From positions 1,240,001-1,304,000 of the forward strand of contig WACJ01000515.1 of assembly GCA_008973525.1 (NCBI GenBank): a stretch of DNA of 64,000 nt, given 5' to 3'. This DNA is from Stenopsyche tienmushanensis. Taxonomy: Eukaryota > Arthropoda > Insecta > Trichoptera > Stenopsychidae. The notes beneath the pieces are model-generated. The model was not told the origin of the DNA. It saw nothing but the letters and a program-made list of their open reading frames with translations, and did not search any database. A program made the translations under genes and the position numbers. Below are positions 40,901 to 54,704 of this stretch, piece by piece. How positions within the stretch are numbered: the stretch's first letter is position 1; every line of letters starts with the position of its first letter.

Positions 40901-42164
40901 ACATTTCAATGCACTATCTAATCTAACAACGAATCACACAGAGGAAATGGATGTGTATGATTAACGGTTTAATTAATAGATAAGTCGTGACTTCAACATC
41001 TTCATGATCTTCACATGAATGCTTGCGAGTGAGTCTATGAAAGTCATTATGCTGCTGTGTGTGCGGAGTATTGTGTGAAGCATTGGTGCTTATTAGCAAA
41101 TTAAAATAACTCATTCATATAAATCAATCCAAAAAAATTGATTATCTGTGATAAGATGAAGCTAAACCTTCTAACTAATTAATTTAAAAGCATACTATCT
41201 ACAATATATGTTAAATCTATCTATTGAATTTTGCGCTATATTTCAAATACTTAATCCAAATTCCGAGATTAATTGACATCTATCAATTTTTGAATTGAGA
41301 TTTTTTTAATCCAATTTTTGAATTTATTTTGAAAAACTTTAGGCTGTGATCCATTTTATTCAATTTTTAAACATAAAGATCATGTTATTGAACATATTTA
41401 AAAATTCGCAGATTTAAATATACATTTATTTGCCCAAAATGATTGCTATTTTATTATAATCGGATCCTGATAGACAAGTGTTTTTTCGACATTCCATTAT
41501 AATTATTCTGTAATAACTCCTTAAAATTTTGAACACTCTAATGTACATAGTTTTACTTAGTCACGCTTTCTTATAAACGAATTATTCAAAATATGTATTT
41601 AAGTTATAAGGAATATTAGCTGTGAACATATTTATTTCAAAACAACTAAAGACACAATCAAATAGAGTTTCAAAGCCTTAATTTAAAAATGATATTATTA
41701 ATAATTTTTAGCTTGATTTTAGGGCCATTGTTTAGGGTTTTTTTTGCCTAAAAGCTTTTGCTATGCAAAATAAATTCGACTGAAGTAGTAAAAGGAACAG
41801 ACATTATATTAATTTTAATAAATTTGATTGTAGCAATACAAAATAACGGTACAGTTAAGGGTGGCAATCCCTTTAGATGCTTGAAAATGAGTCGTTTTTC
41901 ATGATTTTTTTAATGGTGATAAAATAATAGTATAATTTTAAATTTCTGACATTATTTTACTACAACCTTAAAGTACTATTTAAATACCAGAGTAATAATA
42001 GTATTACATTAGGCGCATTTTCTCGTGATATTAAACGGCTCGCCACTTGTCGAAGGTTTCCTGTTGAACTGATATCGAAATGGAAATATTTTTAGATTTT
42101 TAATATATGTAGGCAGTCAACTAAGTTATAAAAATGTAAGAAAGTATAAAATTAAAAATTTTGT
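37978..42164. other. Non-coding with islands at 38590-38920, 40080-40160 and 40600-40830
   Basis: 38590-38920 combines a purine-rich part with a cluster of TAAT/ATTA homeodomain-type sites (38805-38865), as in developmental enhancers. No coding exon supported. Confidence 0.45.
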
Positions 42165-42660
42165 AGGTTTTTCAGTTAAACTTTCATATTTTTTACCATT
42201 TTCTTGATAATTTTTACCCCCAAAAAATCATTTATTTACGCGAAAATCTTAAAACTTTAGCTTAGTTGACTAGATAATATTATGGTGAGAAACATTTCAA
42301 AATTTCAGTCAGATCGATCAACAACTTTTTAAGCTACAACTGGCGAACATTTTGAAAATGCAGTTTCGAGATAATCTCGTTTAAAGTTTCAATGCGATAA
42401 AACTATCAATTTTAGTGACTTAGCAATCAACCAATGATTCCAGGTGCATATAATAGATCTTCAGCCTTTTCAAAATGTCAATTATCTTCGACTAACTGTT
42501 GTTTTCGGACTATACGAGCAGCTTTTGTCTCAGAAGGACTCTTACGGTTCTATCTCGCTACCCACGCTTCACCTGCATTTTCAGCAAAGACTTTACAGTA
42601 GGTGCCAATAATTGTATTTAATATATTAATCATCTTCAAAATGAAGCTGTAGTCTGTATT
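42165..42660 (-). mobile_element. HTQNANE-family element, copy 2 (3' end only)
   Basis: Minus-strand homologue of about 8500-8945: it starts with a TYCKVFAENAGEA-like coding tail, then KAARIVRKQQLVED, DLLYAPGIIG-stop and the same AT-rich 3' region. The two copies are clearly alignable with scattered substitutions and small indels; the rest of the element is missing here. Confidence 0.8.
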
Positions 42661-42819
42661 TCTTCTCTTTCATTTTTACTTCAACAAAAAACACGAATAA
42701 TTTACTTTTCAAGAAATATTCTTTAACCCTTTGAGTATTGAGCTAATTTTAAAATAACCTAAACGTAGATGCTATATTTGTACGAATGCCACTTATCGTT
42801 CGTACAAATCCATTTATCT

Positions 42820-43050
42820 CTTAGTACTACGCAGCGTGTATAAAGCTTGTATATAAATAAATTAATACTGTTGATAACACACGTATATTCGTTCATTTCG
42901 CCGCGCAAACATAAATAATTCACTTGATTCATTCGGATTATCGATCTATACAATCGTACGATGTATGCATGCCATTCTCTTCGTCTCTGTCTCCATTTAC
43001 AATTTCCGAACTCAACGTGCAAGAATGCTCTTTCCGAATCACTGGAATTT
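42820..43050 (-). repeat. Dispersed repeat X, copy 1
   Basis: Read on the minus strand this aligns with 46715-46975 on the plus strand, sharing GAATGAACGAATAT-like, TTATCAACAGT and ACGCTGCGT blocks and, in the opposite frame, a peptide like STCKNALSESLE. Family not recognised; no terminal repeats identified. Confidence 0.7.
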
Positions 43051-46000
43051 GATCGCAAATACGCGACTGTACTTCTCAAAAGGTTAAACTATAGCATTCT
43101 TGAAATGTATGTAATAGGTCTAATAGTCTTAATATTAGATTATTTATATCAGAAACAAGGTTTTGAAGAAATTGAGCACTCAATGAAGTATTAATATTTA
43201 AAACAAGTTTGATGTTCTTTATACCAATTGCACGAAATTTACGAATAATTGAACACCGTTTAGATTTACACTCAAACCTTTTTTTGTGCGGAAGATACGT
43301 TCCGTGTAAAATCGCACAAAAAAGCTATGACTTACATAGAAAAAAGTGAAGATGCGTTCCATGGATTTTAAAAATCGCATAACTTTGAAACAGCTATATA
43401 AAATATATCCAAAGTCACACAAAAAAAGTTAATAAAAAAAACAGAAAAACAATAAGGCAATTCAAAAATAACATTTTTTTGACATTCAAAGGACGTCTTG
43501 CATCATTGGTAAAATATTAAGGATGTCTGACACCTCAAATGTCAGACATCCACTAGAAAAATACTAATTGTTTTAATTACAAACTATCATAATTGTATGA
43601 TAATTTTCGTTGCAATTTTCAATGTGACTCAAAATCGCTCTCTTCTTCGAAATAGTATACACAGTGTCAATGTCATCATTGTTCTATGTAGATTTTCTCT
43701 TTCCAACAATATAATTAATAATTAGTAAAGATGTTACCAAGTCACTCACAACTCAAAAAAAAAAAAAAAACAGAAAATGGCGAATGCTTAGAAAAAAAAT
43801 TCAGTCAAGTCATCTTTTGGCCTTATTTTGTCATAGTTTTATTTTTTTTAAATTGTTTAAAAATAAATTTTGACATAAATCTGGTAGGAATGATAGAGGG
43901 TTGTATAGAAATGATTCGTACCCAGTTTGAAGTTAATTAATTAATTAAAACTTGAGATATGATGTCAACCGCGTTGAAAAAAGCAGTTTCGAAAAAAACG
44001 CATTAAAAGATTTTATTATTGGAGGACCGGCCAAGTTTTCGCGTCACTAAAATAGCTATAACTCCATAAGTAGTTGGAATTTTGAAAATTCCTTTAGAAA
44101 ATGTATGTTTAAAAATCAAAATATTGGAAAAATGCAAAAAAACGAAATCAATCTTTATTAAAATCTAAATCAGGATAAAGGGCGTTGTCTTAATTTAGCG
44201 ATAGCAGATGCAATATGATTTACGCAGTCCCAAATTATATTTTTTTCCAAATTTCGGTTAGTGTTGATGATTTATTTTCTATTTTATCAAAAATATTACA
44301 ATACGTACGCTTTGTGAAATAAATAAAAATATTGCTTTTAAAAAAATCGCATAATTTCGAAATCGCACAAAAAGAGTTTTGAGTGTGCTCAATTTGCAGC
44401 TATGGCTGTTTTAAAATACATCTCAAGATTGTATTTTAGCTCAAATAATTAAAAAATATTAAATTTTGGCAAAACCTTCAAGGAATAATGACTTTTAAAC
44501 AATCACTCAGTCGTCTGAGTTATGTAGAATGTACACGTTCGTCAAGCATTAATTAATTAATTTTGCAAGAATTTTGCAGAGCAAATAGGTCAGTTAATTT
44601 GATGAAATAAATGCTAACTTCACTATGTCGCTTCTCGCTTTTGGCGGATTTTTTATTGAAGGAATTGCGAAAAAATGAAGCCAAATAAGAAGATGCAAAA
44701 ATCTCAAGCTAATCACTCACTTTGATCTATGAATTTATTTAAATATTGTATCCATTTTTTTCCATTTCTCGAATCGAAAAACAATCATTATAATGTGTAT
44801 CTATGTCGATAAAAATTTCTTATATCTTTGACTAACATGTAATATAAATGATGTGAAGTTAACATACAAATTTAAAAGCACTCCACCAAATTTCGATTAT
44901 CTTTCTAGATCTTTTAACGTCTTTATTTGTATTTGAACAGTATACAGACCTCATTCAAAACTTATCAGAAATGTTCTTGTGGATTTATAAAATATTCACA
45001 AATTTTCAATTCAGCATACAGTCGTCCAAATGGATAGTGCCTGTAGATGTACGCAGTTTGCTATAAATATATAACGAGATGTGGACAGCGGCGTGTATGA
45101 ATATTTTGTCAAGGGGTGTGTAGAGAGAGGCTGATGATGTTAGGGGGCGGGAAGGGCGATATGTTTAATTTATCTCCAATCACATTATTGACTGCATTAT
45201 TATGGTAATATAATTTATCGAATAACTGCCATAGCACGTTGAGTTTGAATTAATATTGACCATAAAGAGAACGAAATATAAAATTACCGACGGCTTCCAG
45301 TTAATTATTCGTGGCGATTAATTCAAAATTTTTGCGATGGATTTACATTGTTCCCGCGGGAGGATGGGGAAAAATTGGGTCAAAGAAGTGCTTTCACGCC
45401 GATTGATAACGAGCGGGCTTATTTTTGGCCATTCATGGCATTTTTTTCATATTCAACAGTTATTTCGTATTATAATAGAAAACGCTGAAAGCATTAGTCC
45501 CTCTAATATAATTATGCTTTCAATCTATTTTTGATTAAAAGCCATGACTTTTAATCATGAAAACAGTTTAAAAATTGATGAGGCGTACTAATTGACTTTG
45601 GTCATTGACCCAAGAAAATTAATCATTATACGGTCAGTGGCAATTCAATAACACAGGCCTGACTATGAAATACTGGAGAGAAATTGACCACCTACATATC
45701 ACTTAATATTTTATAATACTCTATTTTAGATTAGTATCTTTGGACACTATATTATTGTTAAAATTTGTTGCAAAAATGTATATATCAAGTCATATTTTAC
45801 GCACCATGATGTTAAGCCGATTAAACAACAATAAGACAATTAATACTAATTGAAAATATGATCAATAACATGTTAATACATTTAACAACATTTATTTATT
45901 CAATACAGAAATAAAACGGTACGTATTTTTTTTCCAAAATGGAAGCAGCATGAGATTTTGCAAAGCCCTTCGTTAGCTGAAGCTATCCAAAAGAGCATTC

Positions 46001-46714
46001 CATCGATCCGTGGTATTTTTTTCTGCCATTTTTTTGTTCGTTTTTCCCCTACGAAATTTTCAACCGGTACCACCATTGCAGCATGCATGCAGTTGCAGTT
46101 CCCCTGCACTTCCATTCTCACCAAATTGCTATTGCAGACACCACCCCTCGTTTCTATGGCAACCCTCCCTATCACCTCCGCTTCCGGATACAGCACTTCA
46201 TCCTCACACATATCCAATCAAACCCCATCGGGGGTTCAATAGCAAACCCCCCTACGCATTTTTTATTTTCGATAATCAATTTGATAACATTATCGAGCGA
46301 TAGGTATTCGCTTCCAGCTATAATATGGTCATTGAACTGGCGATATAATTCGAACATAATTTAGAAAGATAATTTAATTAGTAGAGTATGTGTATTTGCA
46401 AGGATTTTCTTTAATAATTTTCTATAATGTACATTAAAGAATTAGATGATCAAATGCATTCTAAAAAAATGTATTGCTAGAGTTAATTCGTTAATATGAT
46501 TAATTCTTATCGTTCCAACTGGAAATAAAGCAGATGCAATATTAGAACTTGCTTGATATGAATACTAAGAGCGTATCAAAGATTATTGATGAAAAAATTC
46601 AGAAAATTCAGTAAATTTAATGAGTATAATACAAAATTTAGATAATACAAACATCAGTACAAATGGAAATGATGAAGTTGTTGTATAATTTTTACTTAGC
46701 TCCTTGAAGAAATC
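43051..46714. other. Non-coding, AT-rich
   Basis: Contains the hairpin at 43521, an A run of 16 at about 43746, GC islands at 45050-45160, 45300-45450 and 45950-46260. In the last, both strands are open for about 100 codons, but no motif is recognisable. Confidence 0.5.
43521..43551. repeat. Perfect 12-bp hairpin
   Basis: GGATGTCTGACA (43521-43532), a 7-nt loop CCTCAAA, and TGTCAGACATCC (43540-43551) are exactly complementary. Too short for a typical pre-miRNA; it could be a foldback transposon scar, a transcript hairpin or a protein site. Confidence 0.85.
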
Positions 46715-46975
46715 CAGTGATTCAGAAAGAACGTTCTTACACGTTGAGCTCAAAGAGAGATAGAGACGGAGAGAGTATCTTGCGTACATCGTATGATTGT
46801 ATAAATCAACAACCCAAATTTATTGACTAATTATAACCCAAATTAATAGATTTCAAATGTATTGTTTGTGTTTAGGAAAAGAAATGAACGAATATTGTGT
46901 GCTATCAACAGTGTTTATTTATTTGTATACAAGTTTCATGCACGCTGCGTGGTCCTGACAGATAAATATACAAAT
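46715..46975 (+). repeat. Dispersed repeat X, copy 2
   Basis: Inverted partner of 42820-43050. Opposite-strand frames of both copies begin MYAxxSLRL and include STCKN(A/V)LSESL, so a short ancestral ORF may have existed, or the similarity simply follows DNA homology. Confidence 0.7.
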
Positions 46976-47194
46976 AAATCTAAATTTATGATGATTTTGA
47001 ATTAGCTCACTACTTAAAGCATGGGTTAAAGCATAACTTAAAGCATAATTGTTTCGGGTGATGACCCTTTTTTATAAAAGCCATGTGACCAGCGAATCCT
47101 ATGCAATTGAAAAAAGACTTTTTAATAAGGCAATTAAATAAAAAAAAACGACGAAAATAGATTTTTTTAAAAATAATTATCTTATATATAAAAA

Positions 47195-47440
47195 TGAATC
47201 TCTGTTTGTTCGAATATAATGAGCTGCCATACCATTCATCGAATTGCGATAAAGCTTCGTCAACTTATTGTTAAAGATTGCGCGAATAACATAGGCATAG
47301 TCTAATATCTGAAAATAATGTTTGTTTGTCCGTATTTAATGCGCAGTCATACCGTTCATCCGATTGCAATAAAACTCTTTCAAGTTATTGTTTACACTTG
47401 CGGGAATAATATAGGTATAGTAAAAATATTGTTTATGTAC
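47195..47440 (+). repeat. Tandem duplication of a 120-bp unit
   Basis: Two diverged copies (from about 47197 and 47318) share TGTTTGTyCG, CATACCrTTCATC, ATTGCrATAAA and AACTTATTGTT-like blocks and a GGAATAAyATAGGyATAG tail. The phrase TATATAAAAATGAATCTCTG at the start resembles ends of Helitron-like elements of arthropods, but that assignment is weak. Confidence 0.6.
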
Positions 47441-47509
47441 ACAGTTTGTTGTAATTAAAAGGAACGCAAATGGAACTAATACTCGAAAGGTAAGCATCGT
47501 TACATTTGG

Positions 47510-48740
47510 TTATAAATGATACATACCGATAAATCATTCTGCAAATCCAAGAATTTATCGGAAATTATGACTAAATCAAGGAAAGTAGATAAAAGATCTC
47601 GTGTCAATGTAGATTTTTTTTCTTTCAGCTCAGGTTTTTTTAAACATGGCAATGTTTCGGGTTATGCCTACTATGCTGTTCTAATATATCTGCTAGATTT
47701 GCTACTCTTTTCAACAAAGATTTGTCGTTAAAGTATATCAAAGGGGCAAGTTTCTTTTGCACTTCCAGGAACAACTTGATTTCATCTTTCAATTCAAATA
47801 CACGATTCACAACATTTCTGCAGAGCAGACCTGTACCTTTTGCAGAGAATGGAAGATTCTTACTAGCGGTTTAGGTGAATCATGGGTTTGTTTGGGGAGC
47901 TAGTTTTTTATTTTTTTTCTGAGGACCTGATTTTGACTCAAGCATGATCTTTGCAAACCCCACAAACGTTTTTCGACTTTAATCCTCCAGATTCTCCATA
48001 ATATCTTTATTATTTTTAGCAATTTTAGGTCCACTACGAAATAGGAACTCTTCTTTTATATCATCTGAATGAATATATTTCACGAAGACAAGCAATTGAG
48101 CACACGAGCTTACGTCTGTTGATTCATCAACTTGAAAAGAAATCAACGGTGAACCCTTAATTTCATTAAAAATCTACTCTTTAACGTCTAAGAACAGTCT
48201 TGATACACACCGCTGAAAAGAATTATTAGACTGAGATATTCGTTGCATCTTTACTTCACTGGAATCGCCAAGAATGAATTTCATTGTCTGCAATGTGCAG
48301 GGTTTGATGAGCTTTTTTCCAATTATGTGGATTTTTTTTTGCTTAGCAATTTCCAATGCAACTTCATATGATGCAAAACGTCAGTTCAATCAAGCCTCTG
48401 ATGTTTGCAATTAGTTTTATGTCGATGAAAGAACTGCAAATCCTTTTTAGTGTGTTCCGAATGCTTCGCCTCTAAGTGACGTTTGAGTTTTGAAGGTTTC
48501 ATAGGCGCATGACTGAAAACAAATTTGAACAACACGCATTATGGCTTTCTTATTTCATTGATAGTTAAGTTAATAAAGTCGAACTTCAGATATTCTTCTG
48601 AATATTTACGTTTTTTTCTTATTAAAGTAAAACTTGCATTATAGCAAATATTCTTTTTAGTTGCCTGTATAAGTTAGTGACCCTACAGAAAACTTGTCGC
48701 GATCCCTTTAGGGATCACGAACCTATGACTTAAAGGGCTA
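47510..48740 (-). mobile_element. hAT transposon remnant, ZBED5-like transposase
   Basis: Minus-strand, heavily mutated. In order: RKYSEEYLKFDF near 48600; a BED-type zinc-finger stretch with MKPSKLKRHLEAKHSEH near 48450-48520; KKIHIIGKKLIKPCTLQTMK and QRISQSNNSFQR (48174-48356); pieces of the DEST region; and the hAT C-terminal segment VVNRVFELKDEIKLFLEVQK with NDKSLLKRVANLADILEQHS near 47650-47830. The middle is collapsed by deletion. A palindromic ATCCCTAAAGGGAT near 48702-48716 may lie at its outer end. Confidence 0.82.
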
Positions 48741-49675
48741 AACAACAAAAAGAAAGACCAAGATTTGGCGAGACATTTGCAGTTATATTTTTTGAACAAA
48801 TTCATTGAAAGAAGCCCAAAATCGAGAAAAGATCTTCACAAGTTTTATGAAAGTATTTATATTGGGAGGACCCAAAAATATTCGCGTATTTTGAGACCTT
48901 ATGTTTGAGCTCAGTTTGTATTCGGACACAGGGTCGGAAATATCTTTGTAAACATTTTTTTTGATAGAATTATTATCAAACATTATTTTTGCGCAACAGA
49001 TTTTATTGTTAAGGATAAAATGTCCAAATTTAAAACTAACGAAGCCCACATCCAGCACGACTTAACTGAACTTTTTTTGAATTTTAAGCCAGAAAGTTTT
49101 AAAAAAAATCGCCACAGTGATGAAATAATATTGCGTGTATATTTTTGGGTTTCCCTAATATACAATATAAAGATCTAACAGCTAAAACAATCAGTTTATT
49201 TGCAAAAAATATAGCCTAAATATAAAGATATTACTGAATATTTAGAAAATAAGGACTTTTTTGCTTAATTGATGATAAAAAAAGCCTTATGTGATATTAA
49301 TATGCATTATTTTAGATCATTGATGGTTTAATAAACAATTTTAGCAACCTAGTGGCTTTACCTATATGGAGGTCAACTGTATTTATTGTTCAATCAAATG
49401 ATTTTATTGATTACATTCAAAATCAAAAATTATTACAAAATAATATTTTATAAATGGAATGAAATCAAAATAAGTTATTTTTCAACCAAATGTTTTTATT
49501 ATCCAATAAATTTTTCATAGCTTTTAAGATATACTATCAATTCCAACGCCTACAATCTAACAATTTAATGCTTATTATAGAATTTATATTGTTTTACACG
49601 ATCATGCTGTACAATAAGCATTGAATTTCAAATGTTGTACTCCTTAAATTATATTATTCCATTTGTTGCCAATAT
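48741..49675. other. Non-coding downstream of gene A
   Basis: Two overlapping minus-strand frames (48783-49165) show no family motif. A segment at 48848-48895 resembles 44003-44050 (GGAGGACC followed by TTCGCG), perhaps an element end. Confidence 0.45.
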
Positions 49676-50864
<1,189 letters not shown>

Positions 50865-50977
50865 TCTAATTCCAAATCAAAAAAGGTATATGAACAATAC
50901 TGCGATTAGCACTCAGTACTTCAAAACGTATTCGATAAACTTTTTGCTTGAATGTGATTCAATGCCAAGTCGTCGTC

Positions 50978-50991
50978 ATATTTATGATAAG
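50978..50991 (-). promoter_or_regulatory. Candidate promoter motifs of gene A (TATA-like plus GATA)
   Basis: An ATAAATATG-like TATA element on the minus strand abuts a GATAAGG site (50986-50991 on the plus strand), about 115-125 bases upstream of the predicted start at 50864. The arrangement echoes gene B, which supports the chosen first exon. Confidence 0.3.
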
Positions 50992-52739
50992 GTTGTTCTA
51001 AAAGTAATGTCGTTTTATAAATATTTTTATTCGCTTAAACAATTAAAATAAAAAAGTTACTATGTTTAAAGCATGAAATAAATTTGATTGAAATATACTA
51101 TCAAACCGATCGTAATTATTTTATCAAAAAAGGCTATTGAATGACATGTATCCAACTTTTTTATTGATTATCTTGCTTCAAATGTGCCAATATCTATTTT
51201 AATATTTGAAATTTCACTCAATGAAATAAATCTTATCTACAGGCAGATGCTTCTACTATTTTACGATCGTGTATATTTTGGATATAGCATATTCCTAAAC
51301 TTGAAATATATATTTCAAAAGTCGAATAAAAAGCTTAATTTGTATTTTTTTCATAAAAGCTTTCTTAATTAAGCCTTTAAAGACCTTATTTATAAAAAAA
51401 TAATACTGATAAAACTAATTTTGAACTATTAAATATGAATCAGAATTTGCGAAGAATATTTTTCATTTTTATCGATTTTTAATAAGATCATAAGCATTTT
51501 TTAAAATATTTTTAAATAAATCATTTATCTCCCATTAACCAATAATAACCGTTTGATCTTCGACAAAGCACTAAATCTTGGACGTGGCGTTTTTTTTTTA
51601 CAGAAGACTTTAAATTCTGCTTTGCACAGTAATCTGATTCATAAGATGATTTTCATCAACTTAGCTACGATATTATCTCATTGATACCTGATTATGATTA
51701 CCAGACAAATAATAAGTTTTACGAGCATAAGTCTTAAAAATTATAATGCTTTTCTGCTGCATAAATTACAATTGTAAAAGCCTAAAACCTGTACAGCAGG
51801 TTTTTCAATTTATTTTTTAAGGGCGGAGAATGTCTCATGTTACTACTGCATAAACTTTATTCTTAATTCAAGATATCCATGAAAGACTTGAGATTCATCT
51901 CTTGTCCCCTAACGTTGGTATAAATGCTTCGGATTCTCACTGAGCATCTCCAAGTTCTTTTGACAATTATGTATCAATTATTCGTTTTAAATTGAAAATC
52001 ATGAAGTAAGTAAATAAAGCAAGTTCTTAGGATAAATTTTAGGCTAACTTTCGAAATGTTTTTGTGAATTACATCCCAAAGTTTTCCTCCAAAGTAAAAC
52101 ATATATATCCTCCTCTATTAGGAATATCTTTATTTGGCTATCTGTCGACAATAAACATTCCATTTCTTGGCATATTTCTTAAAAAGTGACTTCTACAGGA
52201 TCCACGGCAAAGCCTTCTATAAAAATCTTCTTCAATCTATATTCTCGACCATTCTTAGCTGCTTTCTTCAATATGTAACATAGTAATAGCTATCGTTTTG
52301 TCTTATTTACTAAGAAACTTTATAGGTGATTTTTGTTCAAAATAAGCAATACATGTAACAAACTCATTTTTATTTGCTCATAACGCTCATTCATATTGGA
52401 GTAAATAAATTATTGAACGACCTTTAGTAACTTGATAATTATTTTTGAAAATTTCATATATTTACCATCTAAAACATTCCAGTAGTTAATAACTTCTTCT
52501 TTATCATTTTAATTTCAGAAGAATAATAAGGATTGCAAGTTTTCAATTATTTATTTGAAATCATTAGGGCAATATTTAGAAAACAAGATTTTTGTAATAA
52601 TTTTGAAAAATAATTTTAATATTAAATATGCATATGAATAAATTATAATAAAATTACAATATATTTAAATGCCAATTTTAATATTTCAAGTTAGCATAAT
52701 TTACCATATAGAATATCAATAATTTTTATTGTTATCAAT
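50992..52739. other. Intergenic spacer between genes A and B
   Basis: AT-rich, no additional protease exon, no transposon recognised. Confidence 0.6.
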
Positions 52740-52745
52740 TTTATT
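52740..52745 (-). terminator. Poly(A) signal of gene B
   Basis: Canonical AATAAA on the minus strand about 43 bases beyond the stop codon of gene B. No equally clean signal was found right behind genes A and C. Confidence 0.5.
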
Positions 52746-52787
52746 TTCATTATAAGAGGACATAGGATGATTATTTTCAAAAATGTA

Positions 52788-53831
<1,044 letters not shown>

Positions 53832-53911
53832 ATTGAGACAGAATGGCGAAAATATTTTATTTTTTCAATAATGATGAAAATAAACGAAAAATCGATTTAA
53901 ACCGTGTGCTT

Positions 53912-53934
53912 GATAAGAGGTACAGTATATATAC
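53912..53934 (-). promoter_or_regulatory. Candidate core promoter of gene B (TATA plus GATA site)
   Basis: GTATATATAC at 53925-53934 is about 95-100 bases upstream of the start at 53831, with a GATAAG motif (plus-strand reading) at 53912-53917 next to it. GATA factors control gut genes in arthropods, which would fit a digestive trypsin; that link is inference. Confidence 0.45.
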
Positions 53935-54704
53935 AAACAAATCAAATAGTGTTTAAATAAAATAATGTTATAAATTGCTCAATAAGATCCAAATAATATC
54001 TATATGCAATAATGGATGTTTTATTTTTTTGGATTTTGCAATGTTAGTCCATCACAAATAAAAGCTTCATTTATTTGCCGACTGAAAGCTCCATGGCAAT
54101 GGAAGCCTTAAAATAATCAAATGTAGCTCTAGTAAATAAATAATTTATAATGTGTTAAATTTATAGGATTATATTATTGATATTTTTCAGTATGAGATTT
54201 TTGTGTATGTAGACTGCTCTAATTAATCAATTGTCTTAAGAAATCAGGATATAATTGGTAAGCCACTTAAGTGCCATTAACTCACCGGTGAGTCGGTAAA
54301 TATCTAAAAATTACTATGTTGGGGATACATATTGATAAATTCAAAGAAGATCGTCACATTTTAAAAGAACTTGATGTTTCCATTTTATTTTAAAATAAAT
54401 TGAACAAAGATCACCAGGGCTGCCCATTGAATGATCTTTGCTACATACGAAGCAGAATCTATTTTGGGATGTATTGATCTGAATGCCTTGTAAAAATCTA
54501 TTATTATTAGTTTTATTAGCAAATTGAGACAGCCCTAAATAAACGATCAATTTTATCGGTGTGTCCTGTACAAGAAATTAAAAGGTTAAAGATGATCGAT
54601 CAAAAATATTTTCGATCGCCCAAATTAACTGACATCTGAATCATTTTATTAATAATAGCGTATATTTTTAATAGATCAATACAATTAAACATCGATAGTA
54701 TACA
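53935..54704. other. Intergenic spacer upstream of gene B
   Basis: AT-rich. Holds palindromes CACTTAAGTG (about 54264) and ACTCACCGGTGAGT (54280-54293). No gene. Confidence 0.6.

Noticed and set aside
45900..46242. About 100-codon ORFs on both strands
   Set aside because: Three plus frames and one minus frame are open together, a composition effect; no family recognised.
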